A DNA stretch of 64,000 nt from Vibrio sp. LaRot3 (GTDB lineage: Bacteria > Pseudomonadota > Gammaproteobacteria > Enterobacterales > Vibrionaceae): the NCBI RefSeq assembly GCF_027587025.1, contig NZ_JAPPTI010000001.1, positions 806,001 to 870,000 of the forward strand, written 5' to 3'. The first letter of the stretch is position 1; every line of letters begins with the position of its first letter. The notes below the pieces were generated by a model, which did not search any database, was not told the DNA's origin, and was given only the letters and a program-made list of their open reading frames with translations. Positions 38,275 to 47,226 of this stretch are shown in pieces. Position numbers and translations under genes: made by a program.

Positions 38275-40168
38275 TGGCTTATTAGCGTTTGGCGATCGTC
38301 CATTGCTTGATAACGCTGATTTTGCTCTTCAAGAAAACGAACGCGTGTGTCTTGTTGGACGTAACGGCGCAGGTAAATCCACCTTAATGAAGGTACTCGC
38401 CGGTGATGTAATCATGGATGATGGTAAGTTAACCATTAACCAAGATGTTGTCGTTTCGCGTTTAGAGCAAGACCCACCGCGTAATGAAGAAGGCACGGTG
38501 TTTGACTACGTGTCTGAAGGTTTAGCGGAGATTGGTCAACAGCTTAAGATCTATCAAGATCAGCTCGATCTCATTGCGGAAGACCCAAGCGAAAAGAACA
38601 TCAATAAGCTGGCTCGAATCCAAGAGCAACTTGAGCACACAGGTGCTTGGCGCTTTGAAGACCGTATTAAAAACGTTTTAGATGCATTAAAACTGGATGG
38701 TCACACTAAGCTGACGGATTTATCCGGTGGTTGGCAGCGAAAGGCAGCATTAGCACGTGCATTGGCTCGTGACCCTGATGTATTGCTTCTTGATGAACCG
38801 ACTAACCACTTGGATGTTACGACCATTGAATGGTTAGAAGGCTTCCTTAAGGATTTCCGCGGCTCAATTATCTTTATTTCTCACGACCGTGCATTTATTA
38901 AATCGATGGCAACACGTATTGTCGATCTTGATAGAGGTCAGCTTGCCTCTTTCCCGGGTAATTACGATCTGTATCTTATCGATAAAGAAGAAATGCTTCG
39001 TGTCGAAGAGATGCAAAATGCCGAGTTTGATAAAAAACTCGCTCAAGAAGAAGTTTGGATTCGTCAGGGCATCAAAGCTCGCCGTACTCGTAATGAAGGG
39101 CGCGTAAGAGCTCTTAAGAAGCTGCGAGAAGAACGCAGTGACCGCAGAGAAGTTCAAGGCAAGGCGAACATTCAAATTGATGATGCGTCTCGTTCGGGCA
39201 AAATTGTGTTTGAAGCGCAGAATGTATCTTATGCCATTGATGGTAAGCAGATTGTTTCTGATTTCTCATTCAATATTATGCGTGGGGACAAAATCGCATT
39301 GATTGGACCTAACGGCTGCGGTAAGAGTACGTTATTAAAGCTTTTACTTGGCTCTCTAACGCCAGATTCTGGTCGCTTACATTGCGGTACGAAGCTTGAA
39401 GTGGCGTATTTTGACCAATATCGTGAAATCTTAGACCCAGAAAAAACGGTTATTGATAACCTCGCCGATGGTAAGCAAGAGGTGACAGTCAATGGTCGTC
39501 AGCGTCACGCGTTAAGTTATCTGCAAGATTTCTTATTTGCGCCGCATCGAGCGAGAACTCCAGTTAAAGCATTGTCTGGTGGTGAGAAAAACCGTTTACT
39601 ATTGGCGCGAATCTTCCTAAAACCTAATAACCTGTTGGTGCTAGATGAACCAACTAACGATCTAGATATCGAAACTTTGGAACTTTTAGAGGATTTGCTT
39701 GCCAATTATCAGGGTACGTTGCTTTTAGTGAGTCACGATCGTCAGTTTGTAGATAACACAGTAATGGCTAGTTGGATATTTGAAGGTGAGGGTGTTATTG
39801 AAGAATTTGCTGGTGGCTATCATGATGCTCAGCAGCAGCGTGCGCAGGTAAAACAGTCTCGTGAGATTGAAAAACCAACAAAAACACCGCAAGTGGTTGA
39901 GGCAAGTCTCAAAACTGCTCCGGTAAAAAGTAAGTCGAAGAAGTTATCCTATAAACTACAGCGCGAGCTTGAAGCACTGCCTGCAAAATTAGAACAACTT
40001 GAAGTTGATATTGAAGATTTGCAGCAAACAGTAAACAGTGCAGATTTCTTTACCAAGCCCGTTGAGGAGACTCAACCAATATTAGATAAGTTATCTGCTG
40101 TAGAGCAGGAGCTTGAAATTGCTTTTGAACGCTGGGAAGAGTTAGAAGCAATGCAACAGGAAAGTTAA
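38252..40168 (+). CDS. uup: ABC-F ATPase Uup
   Basis: A 638-residue ABC-F protein with two ATPase domains and no membrane part. Walker A motifs GRNGAGKST and GPNGCGKST, signatures LSGGWQRKAALARAL and LSGGEKNRLLLARIF, Walker B LLLDEPTNHLD and LVLDEPTNDLD are intact. The C-terminal coiled coil (about 565-635, LQRELEALPAKLEQLEVDIEDL) is the DNA/ribosome-binding domain typical of Uup. E. coli Uup acts in ribosome function and limits precise transposon excision. It overlaps the glutaredoxin-like gene and is followed after 6 bp by the DUF3466 gene. Confidence 0.95.
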   Translation: MALLTIHNGLLAFGDRPLLDNADFALQENERVCLVGRNGAGKSTLMKVLAGDVIMDDGKLTINQDVVVSRLEQDPPRNEEGTVFDYVSEGLAEIGQQLKIYQDQLDLIAEDPSEKNINKLARIQEQLEHTGAWRFEDRIKNVLDALKLDGHTKLTDLSGGWQRKAALARALARDPDVLLLDEPTNHLDVTTIEWLEGFLKDFRGSIIFISHDRAFIKSMATRIVDLDRGQLASFPGNYDLYLIDKEEMLRVEEMQNAEFDKKLAQEEVWIRQGIKARRTRNEGRVRALKKLREERSDRREVQGKANIQIDDASRSGKIVFEAQNVSYAIDGKQIVSDFSFNIMRGDKIALIGPNGCGKSTLLKLLLGSLTPDSGRLHCGTKLEVAYFDQYREILDPEKTVIDNLADGKQEVTVNGRQRHALSYLQDFLFAPHRARTPVKALSGGEKNRLLLARIFLKPNNLLVLDEPTNDLDIETLELLEDLLANYQGTLLLVSHDRQFVDNTVMASWIFEGEGVIEEFAGGYHDAQQQRAQVKQSREIEKPTKTPQVVEASLKTAPVKSKSKKLSYKLQRELEALPAKLEQLEVDIEDLQQTVNSADFFTKPVEETQPILDKLSAVEQELEIAFERWEELEAMQQES

Positions 40169-40174
40169 AAATCA

Positions 40175-41782
40175 ATGAGAAGTAACGTATTAAAAGTATC
40201 GGCACTTGCCGCAACCATCGCAGCATCTTTTGGCGCACAGGCAGCAGTCTATGAAGTGCATAAATATACACCAGTAGATGGTGCTATTACTTATGGCGTG
40301 GCTGTAAAAGAAGATGCGAGTTCAGATTGTTGGACTAATTCTGGCACGGATTGTAATACTGATGCTAACGCTAATTCTTTTGTTATCGCGGCTGAAACTA
40401 AAAAAATGGCAGAAGGTTTTAGCTTTAGAGATGAGATGCCTTACCTTTGGAACCTTGGCTTCGCAAACGATGACAGCCAAAGTGAATTTGAAAGTTATTG
40501 TAATGCTTATCTTGGCTACAACAGTTCCCTTTGTTCTAAATGGGGGCTTGAACAATGGTCCGGCTACGATTACGAGCTAAACACCGCTAAAGATAACTCA
40601 ATCGCTTATGTTAGCCCTAGCAATAGTCCATTTAATAGCATTACTACAAACGCAGTAATCAACTCTTTTGATGCTTCTGGCAACGTTATCGGTAATCGAT
40701 ATAATGCTAACAACACGGTCAGAAATCAGGCTTTTGATGATACAAGTCTGATCGCGCTGGCAAATTCAAGTACTCAGAGATCACATGCTTGGGCTGCGCT
40801 TGATGATACTAAGAGATACATTGTAGGTAGTTTGTCGACTCAGATTGGTTCTAATGATGAGTACAGTTCAAAAGCAACAGTATGGGAAGACGGTACAGCT
40901 TTTAGTGCTAACTGGGAGTTTTCAGACCAGAATAATGTAAAAAGTGGTGATGAAATTGCGCAAGGTAGCATGAGAGACATCGCATTGCACAATGCTAAGC
41001 GCTATGGTGTCGGATACAATGCTGATACTGGGTACCGTCCTGTAGCAAGTGTTTTCGATATCTCTGATCCGTCAAACATAACTACAAACTATATCGATAG
41101 ATTTAAGTCCGATGATTATTTGAATTCGGTCATTCATGTTGCTAATAACAATGGTATTGCCGTTGGTACAGTAAAATACGCGATTTCAAATCAAAACTCG
41201 TACTCGAACGCTCTATTTTACTTAAATGATATCTCAAACCCAGATAGTTCATACGCTGATTTTTCCGGCAGCCTCTTCTTTGGCGGCGCAAATGGTCAAG
41301 CTGGTGGACTAAATGACAAAAATGAGTTTGTCGGTCAAATAGACTTCGAGCGTCATAACGAGAGTAACAATGGTAAACCTCGAGCAAAACGAGCTTTTGC
41401 CACTGTAATCGGAAGCAAAGCATTGTCTAATGCTGCATTTAAAAATGGGGCTTATTATTTAGACGACCTAACTTATGGTCTTGAGAGTAATAACGCATAT
41501 CGTATTTTTGATGCAACAGATATCAACGAAGCCAGTGTCATTTCAGGCACCGCGTACTACTGCCCAGGCGGCTATGACTCATATGCTATTGACGCGACTT
41601 GTAATGGTGGAGCTGCTAGCTCTGAACAGGTTGTGGCGGTTAAGCTAATTCCTATTCAAGGAACTACGGCTGCGAATATTCAATCTCGCCCTCAAGAAGA
41701 GGTGACGGTTGAACGTCAAGGTGCTTCATTAGGTTGGTTAGCACTTGGTCTGTTAGGTGTCTTAGGTTTTAGAAGAAAATAA
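40175..41782 (+). CDS. DUF3466 family exported protein with C-terminal sorting-type tail
   Basis: A 535-residue exported protein of the DUF3466 family known from Vibrio and Shewanella. A signal peptide (VLKVSALAATIAASFGAQA) is followed by a long Asn/Ser/Asp-rich region with repeated kelch/NHL-like segments (AWAALDDTKRYIVGSL, GGLNDKNEFVGQI). Cysteines occur in pairs (SDCWTNSGTDC, CNAYLGYNSSLC). The C-terminus is a hydrophobic helix plus a short basic tail, GASLGWLALGLLGVLGFRRK, which resembles GlyGly-CTERM/rhombosortase-type sorting signals. Only 6 bp separate it from uup, and a terminator follows. Function unknown. Confidence 0.85.
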   Translation: MRSNVLKVSALAATIAASFGAQAAVYEVHKYTPVDGAITYGVAVKEDASSDCWTNSGTDCNTDANANSFVIAAETKKMAEGFSFRDEMPYLWNLGFANDDSQSEFESYCNAYLGYNSSLCSKWGLEQWSGYDYELNTAKDNSIAYVSPSNSPFNSITTNAVINSFDASGNVIGNRYNANNTVRNQAFDDTSLIALANSSTQRSHAWAALDDTKRYIVGSLSTQIGSNDEYSSKATVWEDGTAFSANWEFSDQNNVKSGDEIAQGSMRDIALHNAKRYGVGYNADTGYRPVASVFDISDPSNITTNYIDRFKSDDYLNSVIHVANNNGIAVGTVKYAISNQNSYSNALFYLNDISNPDSSYADFSGSLFFGGANGQAGGLNDKNEFVGQIDFERHNESNNGKPRAKRAFATVIGSKALSNAAFKNGAYYLDDLTYGLESNNAYRIFDATDINEASVISGTAYYCPGGYDSYAIDATCNGGAASSEQVVAVKLIPIQGTTAANIQSRPQEEVTVERQGASLGWLALGLLGVLGFRRK

Positions 41783-41802
41783 CAGATAAAATTGTAAACT
41801 AG

Positions 41803-41838
41803 AGCACAGCTTCACAAAAATGAAGCTGTGCTTTTTTT
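41803..41838 (+). terminator. Terminator after DUF3466 gene
   Basis: Perfect 12-bp stem AGCACAGCTTCA / TGAAGCTGTGCT with a six-base loop, then seven T residues. Confidence 0.95.
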
Positions 41839-41951
41839 ATCGCTTGAGAAAGGGCGGATTTTGGTCGATTCTGTAATAGTGGAGAAACAAAACCTCCACA
41901 CTATTTTAATAGTAGTACGTTAGAAAACACTTATTGTATGAGGACGACACT

Positions 41952-42125
41952 ATGAAGAGACAAAAGCGTGACCGCTTAGAACGAGCGCAATCACAAGGAT
42001 ACAAAGCTGGTGTTAATGGCCGTTCGATGGAAACGTGCCCGTACCAGCAGATGGACGCTCGTTCATATTGGTTAGGCGGTTGGCGTGACGCCAGAGAAGA
42101 TAAACAGGCTGGCCTCTATAAATAA
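41952..42125 (+). CDS. rmf: Ribosome modulation factor
   Basis: A 57-residue basic protein matching Rmf (MKRQKRDRLERAQSQGYKAG, CPYQQMDARSYWLGGWRDARE). In stationary phase it dimerises 70S ribosomes to inactive 100S particles together with HPF. The ATG at 41952 fits the family start. Its place just before fabA, convergent with it, is as in E. coli. A terminator follows. Confidence 0.95.
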   Translation: MKRQKRDRLERAQSQGYKAGVNGRSMETCPYQQMDARSYWLGGWRDAREDKQAGLYK

Positions 42126-42159
42126 TTAAGGCTCTTCGCATACAACAAAAGGAATCTTT

Positions 42160-42180
42160 AGCCCCGAAAGGGGCTTTTTA
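42160..42180 (+). terminator. Terminator of rmf
   Basis: Perfect stem AGCCCC / GGGGCT with a GAAA tetraloop and T run. Confidence 0.92.
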
Positions 42181-42220
42181 ATATCAACCTCACGCACTAT
42201 AACTAAATGTTTTGCTCAAT

Positions 42221-42246
42221 AAAAAGCGACTCAAGTGAGTCGCTCT
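42221..42246 (-). terminator. Terminator of fabA
   Basis: Perfect stem AGCGACTC / GAGTCGCT with a 4-base loop, followed on the minus strand by a T run, 15 bases after the fabA stop. Confidence 0.9.
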
Positions 42247-42260
42247 AAAAACTAAATCTT

Positions 42261-42779
42261 TTAGAAGGCCGAAGTATCTTGGAAAAGGCCAACTTTAAGA
42301 TCTTTCGCTACGTAGATTTCTTTACCGTCTACTAGCACACGACCATCTGCTAAGCCCATAACCAAACGGCGGTTAACAACGCGCTTCATGTGAATTTCGT
42401 AAGTCACTTTTTTCGCTGTAGGTAGGATTTGACCCGTGAATTTCACTTCACCAACACCAAGTGCGCGGCCTTTGCCTTTACCGCCAACCCAGCCTAGGTA
42501 GAAACCAACAAGCTGCCACATTGCATCAAGGCCAAGACAGCCCGGCATTACTGGGTCGCCAGGGAAGTGGCAATCAAAGAACCATAGATCAGGGGTAATA
42601 TCTAATTCTGCAAGGATTAAACCTTTACCAAAATCACCCTCAGTTTCTGACATTTTAGTGATGCGATCCATCATCAGCATGTTAGGTGCAGGAAGCTGTG
42701 GGTAGCCTTCGCCAAATAGTTCACCTTGGCTAGAAGCTAATAAATCATCGCGATTGTAAGAGTCACGTTTGTTTTGCAT
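42261..42779 (-). CDS. fabA: 3-hydroxydecanoyl-ACP dehydratase/isomerase FabA
   Basis: A 172-residue hotdog-fold enzyme that dehydrates 3-hydroxydecanoyl-ACP and isomerises trans-2- to cis-3-decenoyl-ACP, starting unsaturated fatty acid synthesis. The catalytic histidine (H71) is in [24 protein letters not shown], with the partner aspartate at D85 in the same stretch. The start [20 protein letters not shown] at 42779 aligns with E. coli [20 protein letters not shown]; two codons earlier is a TTG. lonH ends 75 bp upstream, and a FabR-type box lies in that gap. Confidence 0.96.
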   Translation of the reverse strand: MQNKRDSYNRDDLLASSQGELFGEGYPQLPAPNMLMMDRITKMSETEGDFGKGLILAELDITPDLWFFDCHFPGDPVMPGCLGLDAMWQLVGFYLGWVGGKGKGRALGVGEVKFTGQILPTAKKVTYEIHMKRVVNRRLVMGLADGRVLVDGKEIYVAKDLKVGLFQDTSAF

Positions 42780-42813
42780 TATCAATTACTCCAATATTTG
42801 ATAGCTGCATATT

Positions 42814-42831
42814 AGTGAACACGTGTACGCT
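42814..42831 (-). promoter_or_regulatory. FabR-type operator upstream of fabA
   Basis: On the minus strand AGCGTACA-CG-TGTTCACT, against the FabR consensus AGCGTACA-NN-TGTACGCT: first half perfect, second half with two changes. It lies 35 bp before the fabA start, inside the 75-bp gap after lonH. FabR is known to repress fabA/fabB in E. coli in response to unsaturated thioesters. Confidence 0.7.
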
Positions 42832-42854
42832 AAACAACGCTGACCAGTCGTTTA

Positions 42855-44501
42855 TCAACGATTTAGCCAACATTTTAGACGTTCCACGATACCTTGTGGC
42901 TGTTCGTGTCGTTCAAAATTCTCAATCCGTTGTGCAATCTTGCTCACAACACTGGTCTCGTCATCACCACGGAATGGTTTACCCATTATGATTGGAATTG
43001 CGTGGTCAACGGTTTCTACTGACCAAATATGGAACTCATCGTTCTGAATACTATGAACGACGTCTTTATCTAAAGCTAAGTGCTTCAAGTTAGACTTAGG
43101 CAAGATAACGCCTTGTTTACCTGTAAAGCCTTGGTGTTTACACACGCGATAGAAGCCTTCGATTTTTTCGTTTAAGCCACCAACCGCTTGTACGCGACCA
43201 AATTGGTCAACCGCGCCGGTAACTGCAATTTGTTGGTCGATAGGGTACTCAGATAATGCACTTACAAAAGAACATAGCTCTGCAAGCGTGGCACTATCTC
43301 CATCCACTTCGCAGTAAGACTGCTCGAATACCACTGAGGCCGAATACGGCAGTGGTTCTTCTAAGTTTAACGCTGCACTTACGAACGCCTGCATGATCAT
43401 CATGCCTTTAGCGTGTAGGTTACCACCAAGTTCAGCTTTACGTTCTACGTCTGAAATATCGCCATCACCGAAGTGGATAACACATGAGATACGCGCTGGT
43501 TCACCGTAAGAGAGTGGGTGGCCTGGAACATCAATAACCGTGAGACCATTGACCTGACCAACACATTCACCTTGGGTTTCAATAATAACTTGGCCATCGG
43601 TTATGTCTGATAGTGCACGCTCTGGTAAGTAAGATTCACGCGCGTATTTCGCATCAATAGCTTTATCAAGATCGGCAGCGCTAAATTCAGGCTGAGAAGT
43701 AAACAACTGGGCTTGCTCGAACAGCGATAGATACCACAGGATGTCTAATGGCATGTAGCGTTGGTCTTCAGTAAGACGAGCCCCCGCAACCATAAGGCGA
43801 TGAATCGACTCCGCGTTTAAGCTAGGCAACTGATAGGATTGAGTTAACCAAGCCAAATAGCCCAGATAATTCTCAATACTTTGTGAGGTTAGGTTAATTT
43901 CTTGTTCGACTTCCGTATAGAGAGCCAATCCTGCATAAAGGTCGGGCTCCAAGAACTCTAACTCGGCGATTTGGTCACGGTCACCGACAATTATGAGTTT
44001 CGTTTGATAACTCTTACTAGGGACGTCTAAAGCAGGCTTGCTCTTGTCGCTGTTTATTGGGCTAACACTGTCACCTAGCAACACCGATTTAAGTGTTTGC
44101 CACGAAGCAGGATTCGCAAGCAGCAAATTCACCGAGACAACTAGATAGCCATTTGGAGCTTGGTCAAGTAAGCCCGGCTTTTGGAATTGAAGTTCGCCTT
44201 TATCATCAGCGCGATAGCAACCAAGAAGGGCTTGAATGTCGAGCGTCTCGCTAGTAATGACATCTTGACTGGTTTGGTTCTTTATAGAGTGCGCAATGAG
44301 CTTTCGATAAAATGCGTTATCGGTTGAATTAATGACTAAAACTCGGCTTAAGCCGTTTAAAGTAGTAAATGTAGTGATCGCATTTTTAAGTCGCGGTTGA
44401 ATATTGATGAAGTCAATTTTCGGTAATGTGGCAAATGTACTAATAACATCATCAAAATCAGTGTATTGTGGCGTAACTGAACGCCAGTTTTCTTGAATCA
44501 T
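42855..44501 (-). CDS. lonH: LonH, Lon-family protease without ATPase motor motifs
   Basis: A 548-residue protein of the Lon-protease-like YcbZ/LonH family. The C-terminal S16 domain has the Ser-Lys dyad: S403 in CEVDGDSATLAELCSF and K446 in AVGGLNEKIEGF. The N-terminal 300 residues are an AAA-like remnant with no recognisable Walker A. It lies between matP (divergent) and fabA (same strand), the E. coli ycbZ position. E. coli YcbZ is 586 residues, so this one is a little shorter. Substrates are unknown. Confidence 0.9.
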   Translation of the reverse strand: MIQENWRSVTPQYTDFDDVISTFATLPKIDFINIQPRLKNAITTFTTLNGLSRVLVINSTDNAFYRKLIAHSIKNQTSQDVITSETLDIQALLGCYRADDKGELQFQKPGLLDQAPNGYLVVSVNLLLANPASWQTLKSVLLGDSVSPINSDKSKPALDVPSKSYQTKLIIVGDRDQIAELEFLEPDLYAGLALYTEVEQEINLTSQSIENYLGYLAWLTQSYQLPSLNAESIHRLMVAGARLTEDQRYMPLDILWYLSLFEQAQLFTSQPEFSAADLDKAIDAKYARESYLPERALSDITDGQVIIETQGECVGQVNGLTVIDVPGHPLSYGEPARISCVIHFGDGDISDVERKAELGGNLHAKGMMIMQAFVSAALNLEEPLPYSASVVFEQSYCEVDGDSATLAELCSFVSALSEYPIDQQIAVTGAVDQFGRVQAVGGLNEKIEGFYRVCKHQGFTGKQGVILPKSNLKHLALDKDVVHSIQNDEFHIWSVETVDHAIPIIMGKPFRGDDETSVVSKIAQRIENFERHEQPQGIVERLKCWLNR

Positions 44502-44662
44502 GGATTACTTTCATTTACTTGAAAAAGGTCAGAAATTATATAGAAAAACGCGACAACGTTACACTCCCAATTCGCGCTTTGCGATTGATTAACAACTTAG
44601 GTCAATTACAATGATCTTGGTCGCTAAATCACAGGTTGTGATTGTATCAAAATAGGACTTGG

Positions 44663-44675
44663 GTTACGCTGTCAC
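44663..44675. other. matS-like site in the matP promoter region, one mismatch
   Basis: GTTACGCTGTCAC differs from matS only at the third base. It ends 25 bp upstream of the matP ATG. Confidence 0.55.
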
Positions 44676-44700
44676 TCTACCAGTAACGGAATCATATATC

Positions 44701-45150
44701 ATGAAATATCAGCAGCTTGAAAACCTTGAATGTGGTTGGAAATGGAAATACCTAATAAAGAAATGGAAAGAGGGTGAAAAAATCACTCGCCATATTGATA
44801 GCAGCGAAGATAGCGCGGCGGTTGAAGCATTACGTGGTATTGAACATGATCCGACAAAAGTGCTGGAGTGGATTGAGCTACACATGTCTGCAGAGTTAGA
44901 CAACAAGTTAAAGCAAGCGATTAGAGCCAAACGCAAACGTCACTTTAACGCAGAGCAAATTCATACTAAGAAAAAATCCATCGACTTAGATTATCGAGTA
45001 TGGGAAAAGCTGTCTTACCGCGCCAATGAACTAGGTTGTACTCTGTCAGATGCCATTGAATACTTATTATCCGAAGCGTCCCGCAGTGAGAAGGCATCAC
45101 AAACTGTTTCTAGCTTAAAAGAAGATTTGAGTAAGCTATTGTCTGACTAA
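44701..45150 (+). CDS. matP: Macrodomain Ter protein MatP
   Basis: A 149-residue DNA-binding protein that organises the Ter macrodomain by binding matS and, through its C-terminal coil, ZapB. It aligns with E. coli MatP (MKYQQLENLECGWKWKYLIK, then KWKEGEKITRHID). Domains: N-terminal four-helix bundle (1-95), ribbon-helix-helix at about 98-140 (KKSIDLDYRVWEKLSYRANE), C-terminal coil (SSLKEDLSKLLSD). The start at the ATG at 44701 is the family start. The neighbours lonH and fabA are those of E. coli. Confidence 0.95.
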   Translation: MKYQQLENLECGWKWKYLIKKWKEGEKITRHIDSSEDSAAVEALRGIEHDPTKVLEWIELHMSAELDNKLKQAIRAKRKRHFNAEQIHTKKKSIDLDYRVWEKLSYRANELGCTLSDAIEYLLSEASRSEKASQTVSSLKEDLSKLLSD

Positions 45151-45182
45151 ACTTTTCTCTGACTAAAGTAAGGAGTAGCGCT

Positions 45183-45494
45183 ATGGTTTATGTACTCGTC
45201 ATTGCTGCAATCGTCATCTTTTGGTTGGTAGCAATTGATAGACCCGTTTTAAAGGTCAGCTTTAAGCAAGGTGAAATTGATAAAGTGAAAGGGCACTTTC
45301 CTGCAAAGTTTCGCCAAAATGTTACTGAGATCTGCGCTAAACAAGCTTTTGATGGTGAGCTAAAGGTCTATATGCTTCGCACTGGTCCAAAGCTTGTCTT
45401 CTCTAACCAAACGCCTAAGAAAATCCAGCAGCGAATTCGTAACGTTTTTCCACATCAAGGCTTCACGAGTAAAGGCTCAAAAAAAGCAGGCTAA
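45183..45494 (+). CDS. DUF3634 family membrane-anchored small protein
   Basis: A 103-residue protein with one N-terminal membrane helix (VYVLVIAAIVIFWLVAI) and a basic cytoplasmic domain (KVSFKQGEIDKVKGHFPAKF). It matches DUF3634, a family of Vibrio-type gammaproteobacteria with no known function. It follows matP after 32 bp with GGAG before the start, so it may be cotranscribed with matP. Confidence 0.82.
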   Translation: MVYVLVIAAIVIFWLVAIDRPVLKVSFKQGEIDKVKGHFPAKFRQNVTEICAKQAFDGELKVYMLRTGPKLVFSNQTPKKIQQRIRNVFPHQGFTSKGSKKAG

Positions 45495-45595
45495 TATCAC
45501 TCTCAATTACATTGCTAGCTTTTGCTTGCCGCATACGCATTGTTTAGTCCACCAATAGAGCAGGTTCGATAGTAATCTGATGTTGGAGGTAAGCA

Positions 45596-45907
45596 ATGCG
45601 CATATTCATATTTATCATTATCTTTCTATTCTCCAAATCCGTGTTATCAGATGACGCCGCACGCAATAAAATCGCCAAAAAGATCAAATATAAGATAGAA
45701 CTCAAACTAAAAAAGCAAGTTAACTTAACTGGCTTTTGCGATGTGTACATAGAGATGGAACATCGGAAAAACAAAGCGGTGGTTGTGTCGGTAAAAGGGA
45801 ACGGTGATCATCATGTTTGCAAGATCAGTAAAAACGCAATCAAACTTGGCAGCTCTTACCAGTATCAATATCCTGAGAAATTAATACGCTTGCACATTGT
45901 CCCATAA
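45596..45907 (+). CDS. Small secreted protein with TolA-C-like pattern
   Basis: A 103-residue protein with a signal peptide (MRIFIFIIIFLFSKSVLS) and a mature part of about 85 residues. The mature pattern (FCDVYIEMEHRKNKAVVVSV, GNGDHHVCKISKNAI) has the spacing of the TolA C-terminal domain, CxVxI...VxxVxxxGGDxxxCxxA, including both cysteines of its disulfide. This suggests a periplasmic protein with a TolA domain III-like fold, without the TolA membrane helix and long linker. Similarity is by pattern only. It has a GGAGG ribosome binding site and stands upstream of the HDOD gene. Confidence 0.65.
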   Translation: MRIFIFIIIFLFSKSVLSDDAARNKIAKKIKYKIELKLKKQVNLTGFCDVYIEMEHRKNKAVVVSVKGNGDHHVCKISKNAIKLGSSYQYQYPEKLIRLHIVP

Positions 45908-45977
45908 GGTCTGTGACGTGAACGATGTGTTACACTTATTTGTAGTAAAGTAAAAGAGACCATCAAGAGCCATCCGT

Positions 45978-47195
45978 TTGCTAGTTACAAACAAAAAATA
46001 CACAGACGAAGCGAAAGCTATTGCAACAAAAGTGACCGAGCTTAACCGAGAACGCCATGCTAAATGGCTGGTTAATATGAAGTACGTGCTGGATCAATCC
46101 GATGTTGACGCAACGCTTAGCCGGCAAGCTGACTTTTGTGAAAGTGTCATATTTAATGAAAAAGAGCGCGTGACAGACAATCAACGTTTGCTGCTTGAAT
46201 GCGAATCTGAACGAGTAAAAGAGCGCCGAAAGGAACAAGCGGATCGCCAGAACCTCTATAAGTTTGTGGTTGATGATGTCGGAAAATACGCCGAAAAACT
46301 GTTTCTAGAACGACTACAAAATTCAGATTCTTATCAGCTATTTAATCGCTTCCCAGACCTTAGTCACTTCATATCGATTGCCTATTCTCCTTCACTGAAT
46401 TTCTCAAAACTCGCTACATTAACCACCAATGATAAGCAGCTAAATGACAATGTCATTGCCTTGGTCAACAATCCTAGATTTTGTAGCAGGCTAGGGAAGT
46501 CTAGTCGCGAGATCGTCGATATAAAAATGGCGATTGGTACGCTAGGTATTGATAACAGTCGATTGTTAATGCCAATTCTCATGGCCAAGCCATTACTAAA
46601 ATGGCATGACAACGTAACAAAATCAATCGCACCTAAGTTGTGGCAACATACGATATTAACTGCCAATGTTAGTCGGCTTAGAATGCAGCAAGCTGGAATT
46701 AAAAAGCCCGAACAAGGCATCATGCTTGGTATCTTACGCACAATCGGCCATTTTGCGATTGTGAACCATTTTCCTCAGATTTTTGAAGACGCGCTGATTG
46801 AGCGCATGCAGCATTATAGGAATAACAACATGCGCGAGGAATATTACGCGTGTGCTGAAGTAAAACCGATAATGAGCGTGTTACCGAAAGCCATATTAAA
46901 GTTAGAGAAAACCATTACGCGTAACATCATCAATGAGCTTGAATGGGAACCGGCAAACATTCATCTCAAACTTGCGCTTGAACAAGACTTGGATGACTTG
47001 CCAATTTTAGAGCGCAACGAACATTCGATAGCGTTGGCCCAAGCAAAGACGTATTCAATGTTTGATGGTTTAGATCGCAGTGGCGTCTTTGTTGATAAAC
47101 ATAAACCATTTTGGTTTGCCAATGTGCAGATGCCGCCATCCGCGCTAATGGAAGTTCGAAACTCGAACCCAGGCAAAGTGGAACTGATTAAGTAG
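45978..47195 (+). CDS. HDOD domain protein
   Basis: A 405-residue protein. The central part (about 125-330) has an HDOD domain, a non-catalytic HD-like fold often found in signal transduction: FNRFPDLSHFISIAYSP, VNNPRFCSRLG, MAIGTLGIDNSRLLMPIL, QHTILTANVSRLRMQ. The N-terminal 100 residues are a Lys/Glu-rich helical region. No receiver or GGDEF domain is present. The start is a TTG at 45978 with a weak ribosome site; the first ATG in frame (residue 30) would remove part of the N-terminal helix. A terminator follows. Confidence 0.8.
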   Translation: MLVTNKKYTDEAKAIATKVTELNRERHAKWLVNMKYVLDQSDVDATLSRQADFCESVIFNEKERVTDNQRLLLECESERVKERRKEQADRQNLYKFVVDDVGKYAEKLFLERLQNSDSYQLFNRFPDLSHFISIAYSPSLNFSKLATLTTNDKQLNDNVIALVNNPRFCSRLGKSSREIVDIKMAIGTLGIDNSRLLMPILMAKPLLKWHDNVTKSIAPKLWQHTILTANVSRLRMQQAGIKKPEQGIMLGILRTIGHFAIVNHFPQIFEDALIERMQHYRNNNMREEYYACAEVKPIMSVLPKAILKLEKTITRNIINELEWEPANIHLKLALEQDLDDLPILERNEHSIALAQAKTYSMFDGLDRSGVFVDKHKPFWFANVQMPPSALMEVRNSNPGKVELIK

Positions 47196-47203
47196 ATAGT
47201 GAG

Positions 47204-47226
47204 CCTCGCAATTAGCGAGGTTTTTA
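47204..47226 (+). terminator. Terminator of the HDOD gene
   Basis: Perfect stem CCTCGC / GCGAGG with AATTA loop and T run. Confidence 0.88.

Noticed and set aside
44062..44074. CTAACACTGTCAC as a further matS in lonH
   Set aside because: Two mismatches in the fixed bases of one arm; at this level chance matches are expected.
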